Assembly: GCA_009780515.1 (NCBI GenBank)
Contig: WQZX01000034.1
Span: forward strand, 1-35,543
From: Nocardioidaceae bacterium
GTDB lineage: Bacteria; Actinomycetota; Actinomycetes; Propionibacteriales; Nocardioidaceae
Direction of reading: 5' to 3'
Length of the DNA: 35,543 nt
A program made the translations under genes and the position numbers. Positions 1 through 8,668 of this stretch are shown one piece after another; positions within the stretch are counted from its first letter, which is position 1, and each line of letters opens with the position of its first letter. The notes under the pieces are model-generated. The model had not been told where the DNA came from. It saw only the letters and a list, made by a program, of their open reading frames with translations, and did no database searches.

Positions 1-866
1 AGCAGCAGCGACACGGCGCGGTAGGCCTCGGCCTGCTTGGTCAGGTCGTCGAAGACGATCAGGACGTGCTTGCCGTCGTACATCCAGTGCTGGCCGATGG
101 CCGACCCGGTGTAGGGGGCGAGGTACTTGAAGCCCGCGCTGTCCGAGGCCGGGGCGGCGACGATGGTTGTGTACTCCAGCGCGCCGGCCTCCTCGAGCGC
201 GCCGCGCACGGAGGCGATGGTCGAGCCCTTCTGGCCGACGGCGACGTAGATGCAGCGGACCTGCTTGTCGGGGTCGCCGGACTCCCAGTTGGCCTTCTGG
301 TTGATGATCGTGTCGATCGCGACGGTGGTCTTGCCGGTCGCGCGGTCGCCGATGATCAGCTGGCGCTGACCGCGACCGATCGGGGTCATGGCGTCGATCG
401 CCTTGATGCCGGTCGCGAGCGGCTCGTGGACCGACTTGCGCTGCATGACGCCGGGCGCCTGCAGCTCGAGGGCACGGCGGCCGGTCGTCTCGATCTCGCC
501 GAGGCCGTCGATCGCGTTGCCGAGCGGGTCGACGACGCGGCCGAGGTAGCCGTCGCCGACGGGAACCGAGAGGACCTCACCGGTACGACGGACCGACTGA
601 CCCTCCTCGATCTTGTCGAAGTCACCGAGGATGACGACACCGATCTCCTTGGTGTCGAGGTTCAGCGCCAGACCCAGCGTGCCGTCCTCGAACTCGAGAA
701 GCTCGTTGGCCATCGCCGACGGCAGGCCGGCGACGCGGGCGATGCCGTCCGCGGTCTGCGCGACGGTGCCGACCTCCTCGGTCTTGGCTGCGTCGGGCTG
801 GTAGTCGGCGACGTACTTCGCCAGGGCGTCGCGGATCTCCTCCGGGCGGATACTGAGCTCCGTCAT
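1..866 (-). CDS. atpA: ATP synthase F1 subunit alpha, N-terminal part (runs off left edge)
   Basis: This is the non-catalytic nucleotide-binding subunit of the F1 head. About 288 residues of the usual 540 or so are present; the C-terminus lies outside the window. The Walker A motif GDRATGKT is at residues 173-180, preceded by the family segment [12 protein letters not shown]. The N-terminal beta-barrel region (about 25-95) and [12 protein letters not shown] (110-121) are also clear. Two ATG codons follow each other at 869 and 866. I chose 866 because the AGAAGG in front is only one base from the first ATG but four from the second. It is the last gene seen of the minus-strand atp operon, 30 bases after atpH, and presumably continues into atpG, atpD and atpC. 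Confidence 0.97.
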   Translation of the reverse strand, partial: MTELSIRPEEIRDALAKYVADYQPDAAKTEEVGTVAQTADGIARVAGLPSAMANELLEFEDGTLGLALNLDTKEIGVVILGDFDKIEEGQSVRRTGEVLSVPVGDGYLGRVVDPLGNAIDGLGEIETTGRRALELQAPGVMQRKSVHEPLATGIKAIDAMTPIGRGQRQLIIGDRATGKTTVAIDTIINQKANWESGDPDKQVRCIYVAVGQKGSTIASVRGALEEAGALEYTTIVAAPASDSAGFKYLAPYTGSAIGQHWMYDGKHVLIVFDDLTKQAEAYRAVSLL

Positions 867-896
867 CATGCCTTCTCTCTCGTTGCTTCTTAAGTC

Positions 897-1705
897 TTAG
901 CCGGCGATACGACGGCGGGCGTCGTCGAGCCGGGTGGCGATGGTGCCGTCGATGATGTGGTCACCGAGGGCGACCTTGATGCCACCGATCACGGCCGGGT
1001 CGACCACGACGTTGGCGTGCACGGGGCGTCCGTTCTGGCGGGCGAGCGCCTTGACCAGCCGGTCGAGCTGCGCGTCGTCCAGCGCCTTGGCGACCGTGAC
1101 GGTTGCGACGGACTCGTCGCTCACGTCAGCCGCCAGGGTGCGGTACTCGGCGAGGCTCGCGCTGACGGTGCCGTGGACACCGGTGAGCGCCTGCTTGACC
1201 AGCGTGATCGTCGCCGGCATCGCCTTGTCCCCGAGGAGGGAGTCGACCAGGGCCGACTTGTCCTCCAGGGAGCGGCTCGGCTCGCCGAGCGCGTCACGAA
1301 GGTCCGAGTTGCCCTGGACCAGCTCGCGGACGCTGAACAGCTCGTCGGTGACCTTGCCCTGGTCGGCGCCGGCGGACCGCACGGTGGCGATCTCGCCGAG
1401 ACGCTGCAGCCCCTTGGTCAGGTCGCCGGCCTGGGTCCAGCGGCGCTGGACCGCGGACACCAGCAGGTCGACGGCGGTGCCGTCGAGCTTGGCGAACACC
1501 TCGCGGACCAGTCCGGTCTTGGCCTCGGAGGAAGCGGTCTGGTCCGTCACGAAACGACGGAGACCGGGTTCCTCGCGCATCGCCGAGGCCGCGGCGTACA
1601 GCGACTCGGCCACGCCCGCCGCCTTCGCGGTGTCGTCGCCGACCGCGGCAGTCAGCTCGTCGGTGAGCTCGCTGACCGCCCCGGCCGATGCTCCACGGAG
1701 GTCCA

Positions 1706-1706
<1 letters not shown>
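897..1706 (-). CDS. atpH: ATP synthase F1 subunit delta (long actinobacterial form)
   Basis: Delta (OSCP-like) subunit that ties the peripheral stalk (b) to the top of the alpha3beta3 head. The C-terminal signature is clear: VVDPAVIGGIKVALGDHIID followed by GTIATRLDDARRRIAG at the very end. At 269 residues it is much longer than the roughly 177-residue E. coli protein. The extra length looks like two copies of the N-terminal helical module: residues about 36-85 and 121-171 share the pattern LF/LY...LR...P/T..S.E.K..LV......K......LV. Unlike mycobacteria, it is not fused to a b-type segment. The ATG shares one base with the TGA of atpF, so translation is probably coupled. Confidence 0.95.
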
Positions 1707-2531
<825 letters not shown>

Positions 2532-2578
2532 TTACCTCTTGGGCGGCTCGAGCAGTTGCCCGACCGCGAGCTTGGTGG

Positions 2579-3400
2579 TTACGCGTGCTCGGCCGCGTGC
2601 TCGTCGTCACCGTGGCCGGAACCGGCCATCGAGAAGTAGAGCACCGTCAGCAGGGCGAAGATGAAGGCCTGGATGACGCCGATCGCCATGTCGAACAGCT
2701 TCCAGACGATGTTGAAGACGATCGCCAGGACGCCGCCGACCGGCACGTCGCCGAACTTCCAGGCGACCAGGCCGCCGATCAGCGCGAGCATGATGCCGCC
2801 GGCGAAGATGTTGCCGAAGAGTCGCAGCGCGAGCGTGACGGGCTTGATGAGCTCCTCGAGCACGTTCAGGAACGTGAAGACGATCCGGATCGGGACGTCG
2901 GCCCCCGGCTTCTCCGGGAAGATGCTCTGACCGATGAAGTGGCTGAAGTAGCCCTTCACGCCACGCTGGCGGATGCCGTAGGTCCAGACGCTGAGGATCA
3001 CGACGATCGCAAGGGCGTAGGTGAGGTTCGTGTCGGCTGTCGGCGCCACGAAGAACTCACTGTGGTGCTGGTTGATCTGGCTGGGGATCATCTCGAGCCA
3101 GTTCGCGATCAGGATGAAGAAGAAGAGCGCGATCGCGAGCGGCGCCACGAACGGGTGGATGTGTCCGAGGTTGTCCTCGACCTGCGTGTTCACCTGGTCG
3201 ACGATGGTCTCCCAGATCAGCTGCAGCTTCGTGGGGACGTGGTCGGTCGCCTTGGTCAGGCGGCTCCGGAGAACCAGTCCCATGACGACGACGATCACAC
3301 CGGCGATGACCGTGCACACGATCGTGTCCCTGTTCAGGGTCATCCCGAACAGGTGCCACTCGGGGTGCACCCCGGGCGTGATCTCAATGAGGGGCGTCAT
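2579..3400 (-). CDS. atpB: ATP synthase F0 subunit a
   Basis: Integral membrane subunit that forms the two proton half-channels against the c ring; 273 residues with five or six hydrophobic helices. The essential arginine is Arg193 in TLALRLFGNIFAGG, the most conserved motif of the family. The C-terminal helix IGVIQAFIFALLTVLYFSMA is also typical, followed by a short His/Asp/Glu-rich tail. The start is ATG with AAGGAG seven bases upstream (3413-3408). This site lies inside the end of the preceding atpI-like gene, whose stop overlaps this start by 17 bases, so the two are translationally linked. Confidence 0.97.
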   Translation of the reverse strand: MTPLIEITPGVHPEWHLFGMTLNRDTIVCTVIAGVIVVVMGLVLRSRLTKATDHVPTKLQLIWETIVDQVNTQVEDNLGHIHPFVAPLAIALFFFILIANWLEMIPSQINQHHSEFFVAPTADTNLTYALAIVVILSVWTYGIRQRGVKGYFSHFIGQSIFPEKPGADVPIRIVFTFLNVLEELIKPVTLALRLFGNIFAGGIMLALIGGLVAWKFGDVPVGGVLAIVFNIVWKLFDMAIGVIQAFIFALLTVLYFSMAGSGHGDDEHAAEHA

Positions 3401-3827
3401 TCTTAAGCTCCTTCAGAAGCGGGATCGTGGTCATCACAAGCGCGATCAGGCGGAAGATAGCAAGGCCCAGCAGCACGCCCACACCGTCCCGCCAGAACAC
3501 AACGGTCCAAGCGACGGCGACCACGGTGAGCACCGCGAGGCGGACCATCGTGAAGCGGCGCAGCTGCACCTTGGTCATGGGTTCACCCGAGGTGATGGTG
3601 CGCAGCAGCCAGTGCTCGGTGACCAGGTGGTTGACGAGTGCCAGCGCGATGCCGGCGGCGAGCGAGAGGGGCAGGACCCACGAGTCGGAGAGCTGCCGGA
3701 ACCAGAGGCTGAAGATCATGAGTCCCAGCGCGACGATCTCGACCTTGCGCTGGTCGCGGACCACGCGGCCCCAGGTGGCGCGGTCCGGGAGGTCGGAGAT
3801 GTCCGCGCTCGTGGTGGGCTCGGTCAT
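3384..3827 (-). CDS. atpI: AtpI-like membrane protein of the ATP synthase operon
   Basis: A 147-residue protein with a charged N-terminus and four predicted membrane segments (about 31-45, 50-68, 94-112, 116-134). It sits directly before atpB, as Rv1303 does in M. tuberculosis. The position, size and topology fit the ATP synthase I family, a poorly conserved accessory group associated with F0 assembly. No catalytic motif is visible. It overlaps atpB by 17 bases downstream and the small atpZ-like gene by four bases (ATGA) upstream. The call rests more on context than on sequence signature. Confidence 0.75.
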   Translation of the reverse strand: MTEPTTSADISDLPDRATWGRVVRDQRKVEIVALGLMIFSLWFRQLSDSWVLPLSLAAGIALALVNHLVTEHWLLRTITSGEPMTKVQLRRFTMVRLAVLTVVAVAWTVVFWRDGVGVLLGLAIFRLIALVMTTIPLLKELKNDAPH

Positions 3828-4075
3828 CGGTTCACCTCGCTCCTCTGGCCGTCCGACGAGGCGCGCAGCGCACTGCGCACTCGCAGCACGAAGCCGACTC
3901 CCGCCAGGACGATGCCGAGAGCGACACCGAGGACGGCACCGACCGGCGTGCTGCCGGCGACGTGGTCGACGACCAGGCCGAGCGCGGTGCAGCCGACGAC
4001 GGCGCCGACGAGGAGGGCTCCGAGCTCCAGAAGGTCACGGCCACCCAAGGGGCGGTCGTGGTCTTCAGCGACCAT
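3824..4075 (-). CDS. AtpZ/AtpI-family small membrane protein
   Basis: An 83-residue protein with two glycine-rich membrane helices (about 18-38 and 45-65). The pattern LGALLVGAVVGCTALGLVVD followed by GSTPVGAVLGVALGIVLAG matches the AtpZ/AtpI family (Pfam ATPase_gene1): a GxxxG-type first helix, Asp in the loop and a Gly-Thr/Ser-x-Pro turn. In other bacteria AtpZ works with AtpI as an accessory of the F-type ATP synthase, including ion handling (family knowledge). The start is ATG with only a weak ribosome site. It overlaps the next gene by four bases and opens the atp gene set after a 210-base gap downstream of wecA. Confidence 0.7.
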   Translation of the reverse strand: MVAEDHDRPLGGRDLLELGALLVGAVVGCTALGLVVDHVAGSTPVGAVLGVALGIVLAGVGFVLRVRSALRASSDGQRSEVNR

Positions 4076-4147
4076 CGGGACGCACCACTCTTCGGTTGCT
4101 GTCGGGGGTCTCGGAGGCGGGCGGCCGAGCCACCTGAATCCAGCCGG

Positions 4148-4153
4148 AAACTA
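4148..4153 (-). promoter_or_regulatory. Possible -10 element for the atp operon
   Basis: TAGTTT on the minus strand lies in the 210-base gap between wecA and the atpZ-like gene, about 70 bases before the first start codon. It fits TANNNT, but no clear -35 hexamer stands in front of it. The gap holds no other gene or hairpin I can support. Weak call. Confidence 0.25.
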
Positions 4154-4285
4154 CCACATCCACGGCCTGCCGCACCGGCCGGCCGAAGGGCCTCCGGGAA
4201 CGCGAAAGCGGCGGGTGTCATCAGATGGCATCCGTTTCTGGAACTCAAGGCGGGAAGGGTGCTCCGAGGTAGCTCGTGAAAGCTA

Positions 4286-5428
4286 TCACAAGCGTTGCGG
4301 CAACTCCTCATCGGGGTTACCGCGCAGTAGCGGGAGCAGGAAGGTCAGACCGATGGTGACGGCCAGCGCGACCGCGATCCCTATCCACACCATACGGCCC
4401 GTGTAGATGCTCGCGGCGACCGTGCCGAAGGCGATCAGCCCCGCCCACAGCCACATGATCAGGACCGCGAGGCGGTGCGAGTGACCGATCTCGAGCAGGC
4501 GGTGGTGGAGGTGCTGCTTGTCGGGCGCGAACGGCGAGCGACCGGCCCGCGTCCGTCGTACGACGGCGAGGACGAGGTCGGCCAGCGGCACGATGAGGAT
4601 CATCACCGGGAGCACGACCGGCAGCAGCACCGGCAGCAGGCTGGACCCGGCGCCGTCGGCGCCCTTGGCGAGGTCGCCGGGGGCGAACTGGGTGGTCACC
4701 GTGATGGCCGACCCCGAGAGCACCAGGCCGATCAGCATCGATCCGCTGTCGCCCATGAAGAGCCGTGCCGGGTGGAAGTTGTGCGCGACGAAGCCCAGAC
4801 AGGCGCCGGCGAGCGCCGCGGCGAGCATCGCCCCGGTGGTCGCGCGGGTGACGTCGTTGATGACGGTGAGGGCGTAGCAGAACACGAAGAGCGCCACGGC
4901 CGAGATCCCGATGACGCCGGCGGCAAGGCCGTCGAGGCCGTCGATGAAGTTCACCGCGTTGACCGTGGTGAGCACGATCAGCGCCGTGAGCAGCGCGCCC
5001 TGCGCGGTGTCGAGGGAGAAGACGCGGCCGTCGGACTGGTAGAAGTAGCGGAACTGCACGCCGGTGTAGACCAGCAGCCCGACCGCCAGCACCTGCCCGC
5101 CGAACTTCGTCAGGGCGTCGAGGTCGAAGATGTCGTCGAGCACCCCGACGCCGCAGATCAGCGCCCCCGAGCCGAGCACCGCCAGCGCGTCGTCCCAGAC
5201 CCAGGGCTGGCTCGTCGACAGGAACGGCAGGTGCTTGGCCACCAGGAAGGCCGCGAAGAGGCCGCCCAGCATCGCCACCCCCCCGAGGTACGGGATCGGC
5301 TCGGCGTGCACGTCGCGGTCGCGTACGGCGGCGACGGCACCGGTCCGCACCGCGAACTCCCGCGCGACGACGGTCAGCAGGTAGGTGACGGCGGCGGCCA
5401 CCAGGAAGACGACGACGTACTCACGCAT
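4286..5428 (-). CDS. wecA: Undecaprenyl/decaprenyl-phosphate GlcNAc-1-phosphate transferase
   Basis: Polytopic membrane enzyme of the MraY/WecA family that moves GlcNAc-1-phosphate from UDP-GlcNAc to a polyprenyl phosphate, the first step in the linker for cell-wall polymers. At 380 residues with about ten or eleven membrane segments it is full length. Motifs seen: DDIFDLD at 98-104 (Mg-binding Asp pair), NFIDGLDG at 160-167 (catalytic Asp), MGDSGS at 225-230, and HLHHR at 306-310, the WecA/TagO sugar-recognition loop that separates this branch from MraY. It occupies the position of rfe/wecA (Rv1302) in mycobacteria. The ATG overlaps the end of tsaC by eight bases. Confidence 0.93.
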   Translation of the reverse strand: MREYVVVFLVAAAVTYLLTVVAREFAVRTGAVAAVRDRDVHAEPIPYLGGVAMLGGLFAAFLVAKHLPFLSTSQPWVWDDALAVLGSGALICGVGVLDDIFDLDALTKFGGQVLAVGLLVYTGVQFRYFYQSDGRVFSLDTAQGALLTALIVLTTVNAVNFIDGLDGLAAGVIGISAVALFVFCYALTVINDVTRATTGAMLAAALAGACLGFVAHNFHPARLFMGDSGSMLIGLVLSGSAITVTTQFAPGDLAKGADGAGSSLLPVLLPVVLPVMILIVPLADLVLAVVRRTRAGRSPFAPDKQHLHHRLLEIGHSHRLAVLIMWLWAGLIAFGTVAASIYTGRMVWIGIAVALAVTIGLTFLLPLLRGNPDEELPQRL

Positions 5429-6137
5429 CCTCCGACGGCTCCTGCGTCTCCCCCGCAGACGTGCCGGATGCCGGATCCTCGGGCTCCTCGACCGTCACCC
5501 CCAGCTCGGCCAGGACCTCGTCGATCTCGGCGACGCTGATCGCGCCGACCCTCAGGACACGCGGCCGGTCGTCGGTGGCGGCGATGATCGTCGACGCCTC
5601 GCCGCCGGGGCTGGCGCCGTCGTCGATCACGACCGCGACCACCTCGCCGAGCATCTCCATCGCGCGGTCGGCATCGGTCGCGGCCGGCTGACCGGTCAGG
5701 TTGGCGGAGGAGACCGCGAGCGGACCGGTCCGGGCCAGCAGGCGGCGGGCGAGGTCGTGGTCCGGGACGCGGACCGCGACGGTGCCGTTGGTCTCGCCGA
5801 GGTCCCACTGCAGCGACGGCTGCTGGTGGCACACGACGGTGAGCGGTCCGGGCCAGAACCGCTCGACCAGCGTGCGGGCGTAGTCGGGGACCGACGTGGC
5901 GAGCGCGTCGAGCGTGGTCGCGTCGGCGACGAGCACCGGCGGCGGCATGTCGCGGCCCCTGCCCTTCGCGCTCAGCAGACGAGCGACGGCCGTCGCGTCG
6001 AACGCGTCGGCGCCGATGCCGTAGACGGTGTCGGTGGGCAGCACGACCGGGCGGCCGCGGCGTACGGCGAGGCTGGCGGCGTCGACCGCCGCCTCGATCT
6101 CGTCCTCGCTCGTCGTGGGCATCCGCTCGGCGGTCAC
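5421..6137 (-). CDS. tsaC: L-threonylcarbamoyladenylate synthase (Sua5/YciO/YrdC family)
   Basis: Makes threonylcarbamoyl-AMP from threonine, bicarbonate and ATP for the t6A37 modification of ANN-decoding tRNAs. The YrdC fold is clear: PTDTVYGIGADAFD (34-47), SAKGRGRDMPPPVLV (56-70) with the substrate-binding Lys/Arg, and SSANLTGQPA further on. At 238 residues it lacks the C-terminal domain of long Sua5 proteins; the last 25 residues are an acidic low-complexity tail. I chose the GTG at 6137 because GGAAGG lies nine bases in front of it. The ATG at 6122 is the alternative and has no good ribosome site. The 177 bases between it and prmC hold nothing I recognise beyond short GTGCCGTGG duplications. 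Confidence 0.9.
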   Translation of the reverse strand: MTAERMPTTSEDEIEAAVDAASLAVRRGRPVVLPTDTVYGIGADAFDATAVARLLSAKGRGRDMPPPVLVADATTLDALATSVPDYARTLVERFWPGPLTVVCHQQPSLQWDLGETNGTVAVRVPDHDLARRLLARTGPLAVSSANLTGQPAATDADRAMEMLGEVVAVVIDDGASPGGEASTIIAATDDRPRVLRVGAISVAEIDEVLAELGVTVEEPEDPASGTSAGETQEPSEDA

Positions 6138-6314
6138 CGGTGCCACCCTTCCGCGGCAGTCATGCGCTCCGCGTGCCCCCGGTGGGTGCATCGCAAGGCG
6201 GCGCCGCGACTGCCCACCCGGTCGCCCGTCGAGCGGCGACGAGGCCGCGAGGTGCGTGCCGTGGGTGCCGTGGGTGCGCGGAGCGTGTGAGGACTGCGGA
6301 AGCGGGGCACTGAA

Positions 6315-7178
6315 TCATCCTCCCACTCGACGTGCGGTGGTGAAGCGAGGCCTTCCGGCGAGGTCGAGACGGTCGCGGATCTCGGTCCAGTGACCGGCCT
6401 TCGCGAGGACCGCCGGGGCCGACTCGCCCTGGACGTCGGCGTGCTCGAACCCGAGCACTCCCCCGGGCTCGAGCAGGGCCGCCGCGCGCTGGGCGATGAC
6501 CCGGATCGCGTCGAGCCCGTCCTCACCGGAGAACAGCGCCAGGTGGGGATCGTGGTCGCGTGCCTCGGGTGCGACCGACTCCCACGCCTCGAGCGGGACG
6601 TACGGCGGGTTGCTGACCACGACGTCGACGCGACCGACCAGGTCGTCGAACTCGGTGGCGAGATCGCCCTGCCGCAGGTCGACATCGGTGCCGGCGAGGT
6701 TGCGCTCCGCCCAGGGGTACGCCGACGGGTCGAGCTCGCACGCATGGACCTCGGCCAGTGGCACCTCGTCCTTGATCGCCCTCGCGATGGCGCCCGAGCC
6801 GGTGCACAGGTCGACCACGACCGGCCAGGAGCCGGAGCCGTCATAGGCCGCCCGGGACGCGTCGACGGCCCAGCCGGCCAGGAGCTCGGTCTCCGGTCGG
6901 GGCGTGAAGACGCCCGGGCCGACCGCGAGCTCGACGTAGCGGAAGCCGGCGGTGCCGGTGAGGTGCTGGAGCGGCTTGCGCTCGGCCCGCCGCGCGACCA
7001 GCGTTGCGAACTCCGCGGCCGCCTCGGCGGTGACCTCGGTGACCAGCGCCAGCTTCGCGCGGGTGGTGGCGAGGACGTGGGCGAGCAGCTCGGCGGCGTC
7101 GTACTCGGGGCTGGGGACGCCTGCGGCCGACAGCCGGGCGACGGCATCGGCGAGCAGGGCGTGGCGGGAGCTCGACAA
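6315..7178 (-). CDS. prmC: Peptide chain release factor N5-glutamine methyltransferase
   Basis: SAM-dependent enzyme that methylates the glutamine of the GGQ motif in release factors; its substrate gene prfA is the next gene upstream. Motifs: TPRPETE (92-98), the SAM-binding DLCTGSGAIA (123-132), acidic CELDPSA (148-154), and the catalytic NPPY (190-193). It has 287 residues, normal for the family. The reading frame stays open far upstream through prfA, but homology begins at about HALLADAVARL. The only suitable start is the TTG at 7178, with AGGA nine bases in front overlapping the prfA stop, so this is a TTG start. The gap to prfA is 11 bases. Confidence 0.92.
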   Translation of the reverse strand: MSSSRHALLADAVARLSAAGVPSPEYDAAELLAHVLATTRAKLALVTEVTAEAAAEFATLVARRAERKPLQHLTGTAGFRYVELAVGPGVFTPRPETELLAGWAVDASRAAYDGSGSWPVVVDLCTGSGAIARAIKDEVPLAEVHACELDPSAYPWAERNLAGTDVDLRQGDLATEFDDLVGRVDVVVSNPPYVPLEAWESVAPEARDHDPHLALFSGEDGLDAIRVIAQRAAALLEPGGVLGFEHADVQGESAPAVLAKAGHWTEIRDRLDLAGRPRFTTARRVGG

Positions 7179-7189
7179 GCTCGATCGTC

Positions 7190-8260
7190 CTATTCCTCGA
7201 GGGCGGCCAGCCGGGCGGCCATGTCGGTCTCGAAGCAGGAGTCGAGCACCGGCTGGAGATCGCCGTCGAGGACCTGGTCGAGGTTGTAGGACTTGTAGCC
7301 GGTCCGGTGGTCGGAGATCCGGTTCTCGGGGAAGTTGTAGGTGCGGATGCGCTCGGAGCGGTCGACGGTGCGCACCTGGCTGCGGCGGGCGTCGGACGCC
7401 TCGGCGTCGGCGGCGTCCTGGGCCGCCTGGAGCAGCCGCGCGCGCAGGATGCGCAGGGCCTGCTCCTTGTTCTGCAGCTGTGACTTCTCGTTCTGGCAGC
7501 TCACCACGATGCCGGTCGGCACGTGCGTGATGCGGACGGCCGAGTCGGTCGTGTTGACGCTCTGCCCACCCGGGCCCGAGCTGCGGAAGACGTCGATGCG
7601 CAGGTCGTTGTCGTGGATCTCGACGTCGACCTGCTCGGCCTCCGGCATCACCATCACGCCGGCGGCGGAAGTGTGGATGCGGCCCTGGGACTCGGTGACC
7701 GGCACCCGCTGGACGCGGTGCACGCCTCCCTCGAACTTCAGCTGGCCGTACGGCGCCTGCCCGGGCTCGCTGCTGCCGCCCTTGACCGCGACCGTCACCG
7801 ACTTGTAGCCGCCGAGGTCGGACTCGGTGGAGTCGAGGACCTCGGTCTTCCATCCACGGCGCTCGGCGTAGCGCTGGTACATCCGCAGCAGGTCGCCGGC
7901 GAACAGCGCCGACTCCTCGCCGCCGGCACCTGCCATCACCTCGAGGATCGCGTCGCTGTCGTCGGTCTCGTCGCGCGGCACCAGCAGGCGGCGCAGCCGC
8001 TCGGCGGCGTCCTCGCGCTGGGCGAGGAGCTCGTCCACCTCCTCGGCGAACGCCGGGTCGTCGGCGGCCAGCTCGCGTGCGGCCTCGGCGTCCTCGCCGT
8101 GCTGCTGCCACTCGCGCCAGGTGCCGATGATGCCGTTGAGCTCGGCGTAGCGCCGGTTCAGCGTGCGCGCGAGGCGCGCGTCGGCATGGGTCTCGGGCAG
8201 GGCCAGCTTCGCCTCGAGGTCGGCGTGCTCGATGAGCATGCCCTCGACGGCTTCGAACAC
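7190..8260 (-). CDS. prfA: Peptide chain release factor 1
   Basis: Recognises UAA and UAG stop codons and triggers peptide release. The 356 residues show the class-I architecture: N-terminal helical domain, the PxT tripeptide of RF1 as Pro187-Val188-Thr189 (RF2 would have SPF), and GGQ at 231-233 within [17 protein letters not shown]. The C-terminal segment [11 protein letters not shown] is also standard. The start is GTG with a strong GAAGGAG five bases upstream. A hairpin terminator lies between rpmE and this gene, so prfA may have its own promoter or be read through from rpmE. It is followed by prmC, which modifies its GGQ glutamine. Confidence 0.97.
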   Translation of the reverse strand: MFEAVEGMLIEHADLEAKLALPETHADARLARTLNRRYAELNGIIGTWREWQQHGEDAEAARELAADDPAFAEEVDELLAQREDAAERLRRLLVPRDETDDSDAILEVMAGAGGEESALFAGDLLRMYQRYAERRGWKTEVLDSTESDLGGYKSVTVAVKGGSSEPGQAPYGQLKFEGGVHRVQRVPVTESQGRIHTSAAGVMVMPEAEQVDVEIHDNDLRIDVFRSSGPGGQSVNTTDSAVRITHVPTGIVVSCQNEKSQLQNKEQALRILRARLLQAAQDAADAEASDARRSQVRTVDRSERIRTYNFPENRISDHRTGYKSYNLDQVLDGDLQPVLDSCFETDMAARLAALEE

Positions 8261-8307
8261 GGCTGCTCCTTCGGGTGCAGTGCGGTGGGACTGCGGCGGG
8301 ACGACGA

Positions 8308-8338
8308 AGCGCCGGCCCCCGAGACGGGGACCGGCGCT
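8308..8338 (-). terminator. Hairpin terminator after rpmE
   Basis: An inverted repeat, AGCGCCGGCCCC against GGGGACCGGCGCT, with a single bulged A and a five-base loop. It lies about ten bases after the rpmE stop. There is no T-run, as is common for actinobacterial intrinsic terminators. Confidence 0.6.
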
Positions 8339-8347
8339 CCGGATCGG

Positions 8348-8566
8348 CTACTTGTTGGCGCCGACCTTGCCGTACTTGGCCTCGAACTTCGCGACGCGAC
8401 CGCCGGTGTCGAGGATCTTCTGCTTGCCCGTGTAGAACGGGTGGCACTGCGCGCACACGTCGGCGTGGATCGAGCCGCTCGTCGAGGTGCTGCGGGTCGT
8501 GAACTGGTTGCCGCAGGTGCAGGTCACCTGGGTCACGACGTAGTCGGGGTGGATGTCCTTCTTCAT
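8348..8566 (-). CDS. rpmE: 50S ribosomal protein L31 (zinc-binding form)
   Basis: A 72-residue ribosomal protein with all four zinc-ribbon cysteines: Cys16 and Cys18 (TCTCGNQ) and Cys38 and Cys41 ([12 protein letters not shown]). This is the C+ paralogue, used when zinc is sufficient. The motifs MKKDIHPDY at the N-terminus and [25 protein letters not shown] are typical. The ATG is preceded by AGAGGAAGCC. It lies between rho and prfA, the standard actinobacterial order, flanked by hairpins on both sides, so it may be expressed as a single-gene transcript. Confidence 0.98.
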   Translation of the reverse strand: MKKDIHPDYVVTQVTCTCGNQFTTRSTSTSGSIHADVCAQCHPFYTGKQKILDTGGRVAKFEAKYGKVGANK

Positions 8567-8626
8567 GGCTTCCTCTCGTGCGCCGGGTCGCCTGCGGACG
8601 CAGACGTGAACCGGAGCGGACTCTTC

Positions 8627-8632
8627 AGTGTA
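8627..8632 (-). promoter_or_regulatory. Possible -10 element for rpmE
   Basis: TACACT on the minus strand (fits TANNNT), about 60 bases before the rpmE ATG and just after the rho terminator hairpin. A weak TTGGGC stands 19 bases further upstream as a possible -35. Confidence 0.35.
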
Positions 8633-8637
8633 CGGCG

Positions 8638-8655
8638 GGGCCGGAGGGCCGGCCC
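8638..8655 (-). terminator. Short hairpin after rho
   Basis: A perfect 7-bp stem, GGGCCGG against CCGGCCC, with a four-base loop, starting 14 bases after the rho stop codon. There is no T-run. It probably ends or pauses the rho transcript before rpmE. Confidence 0.45.
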
Positions 8656-8668
8656 AATCCAGGACGGC

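Noticed and set aside
6190..6314. Short GTGCCGTGG duplications between prmC and tsaC as a regulatory repeat
   Set aside because: Only two short copies in high-GC DNA, with no symmetry or link to a promoter.
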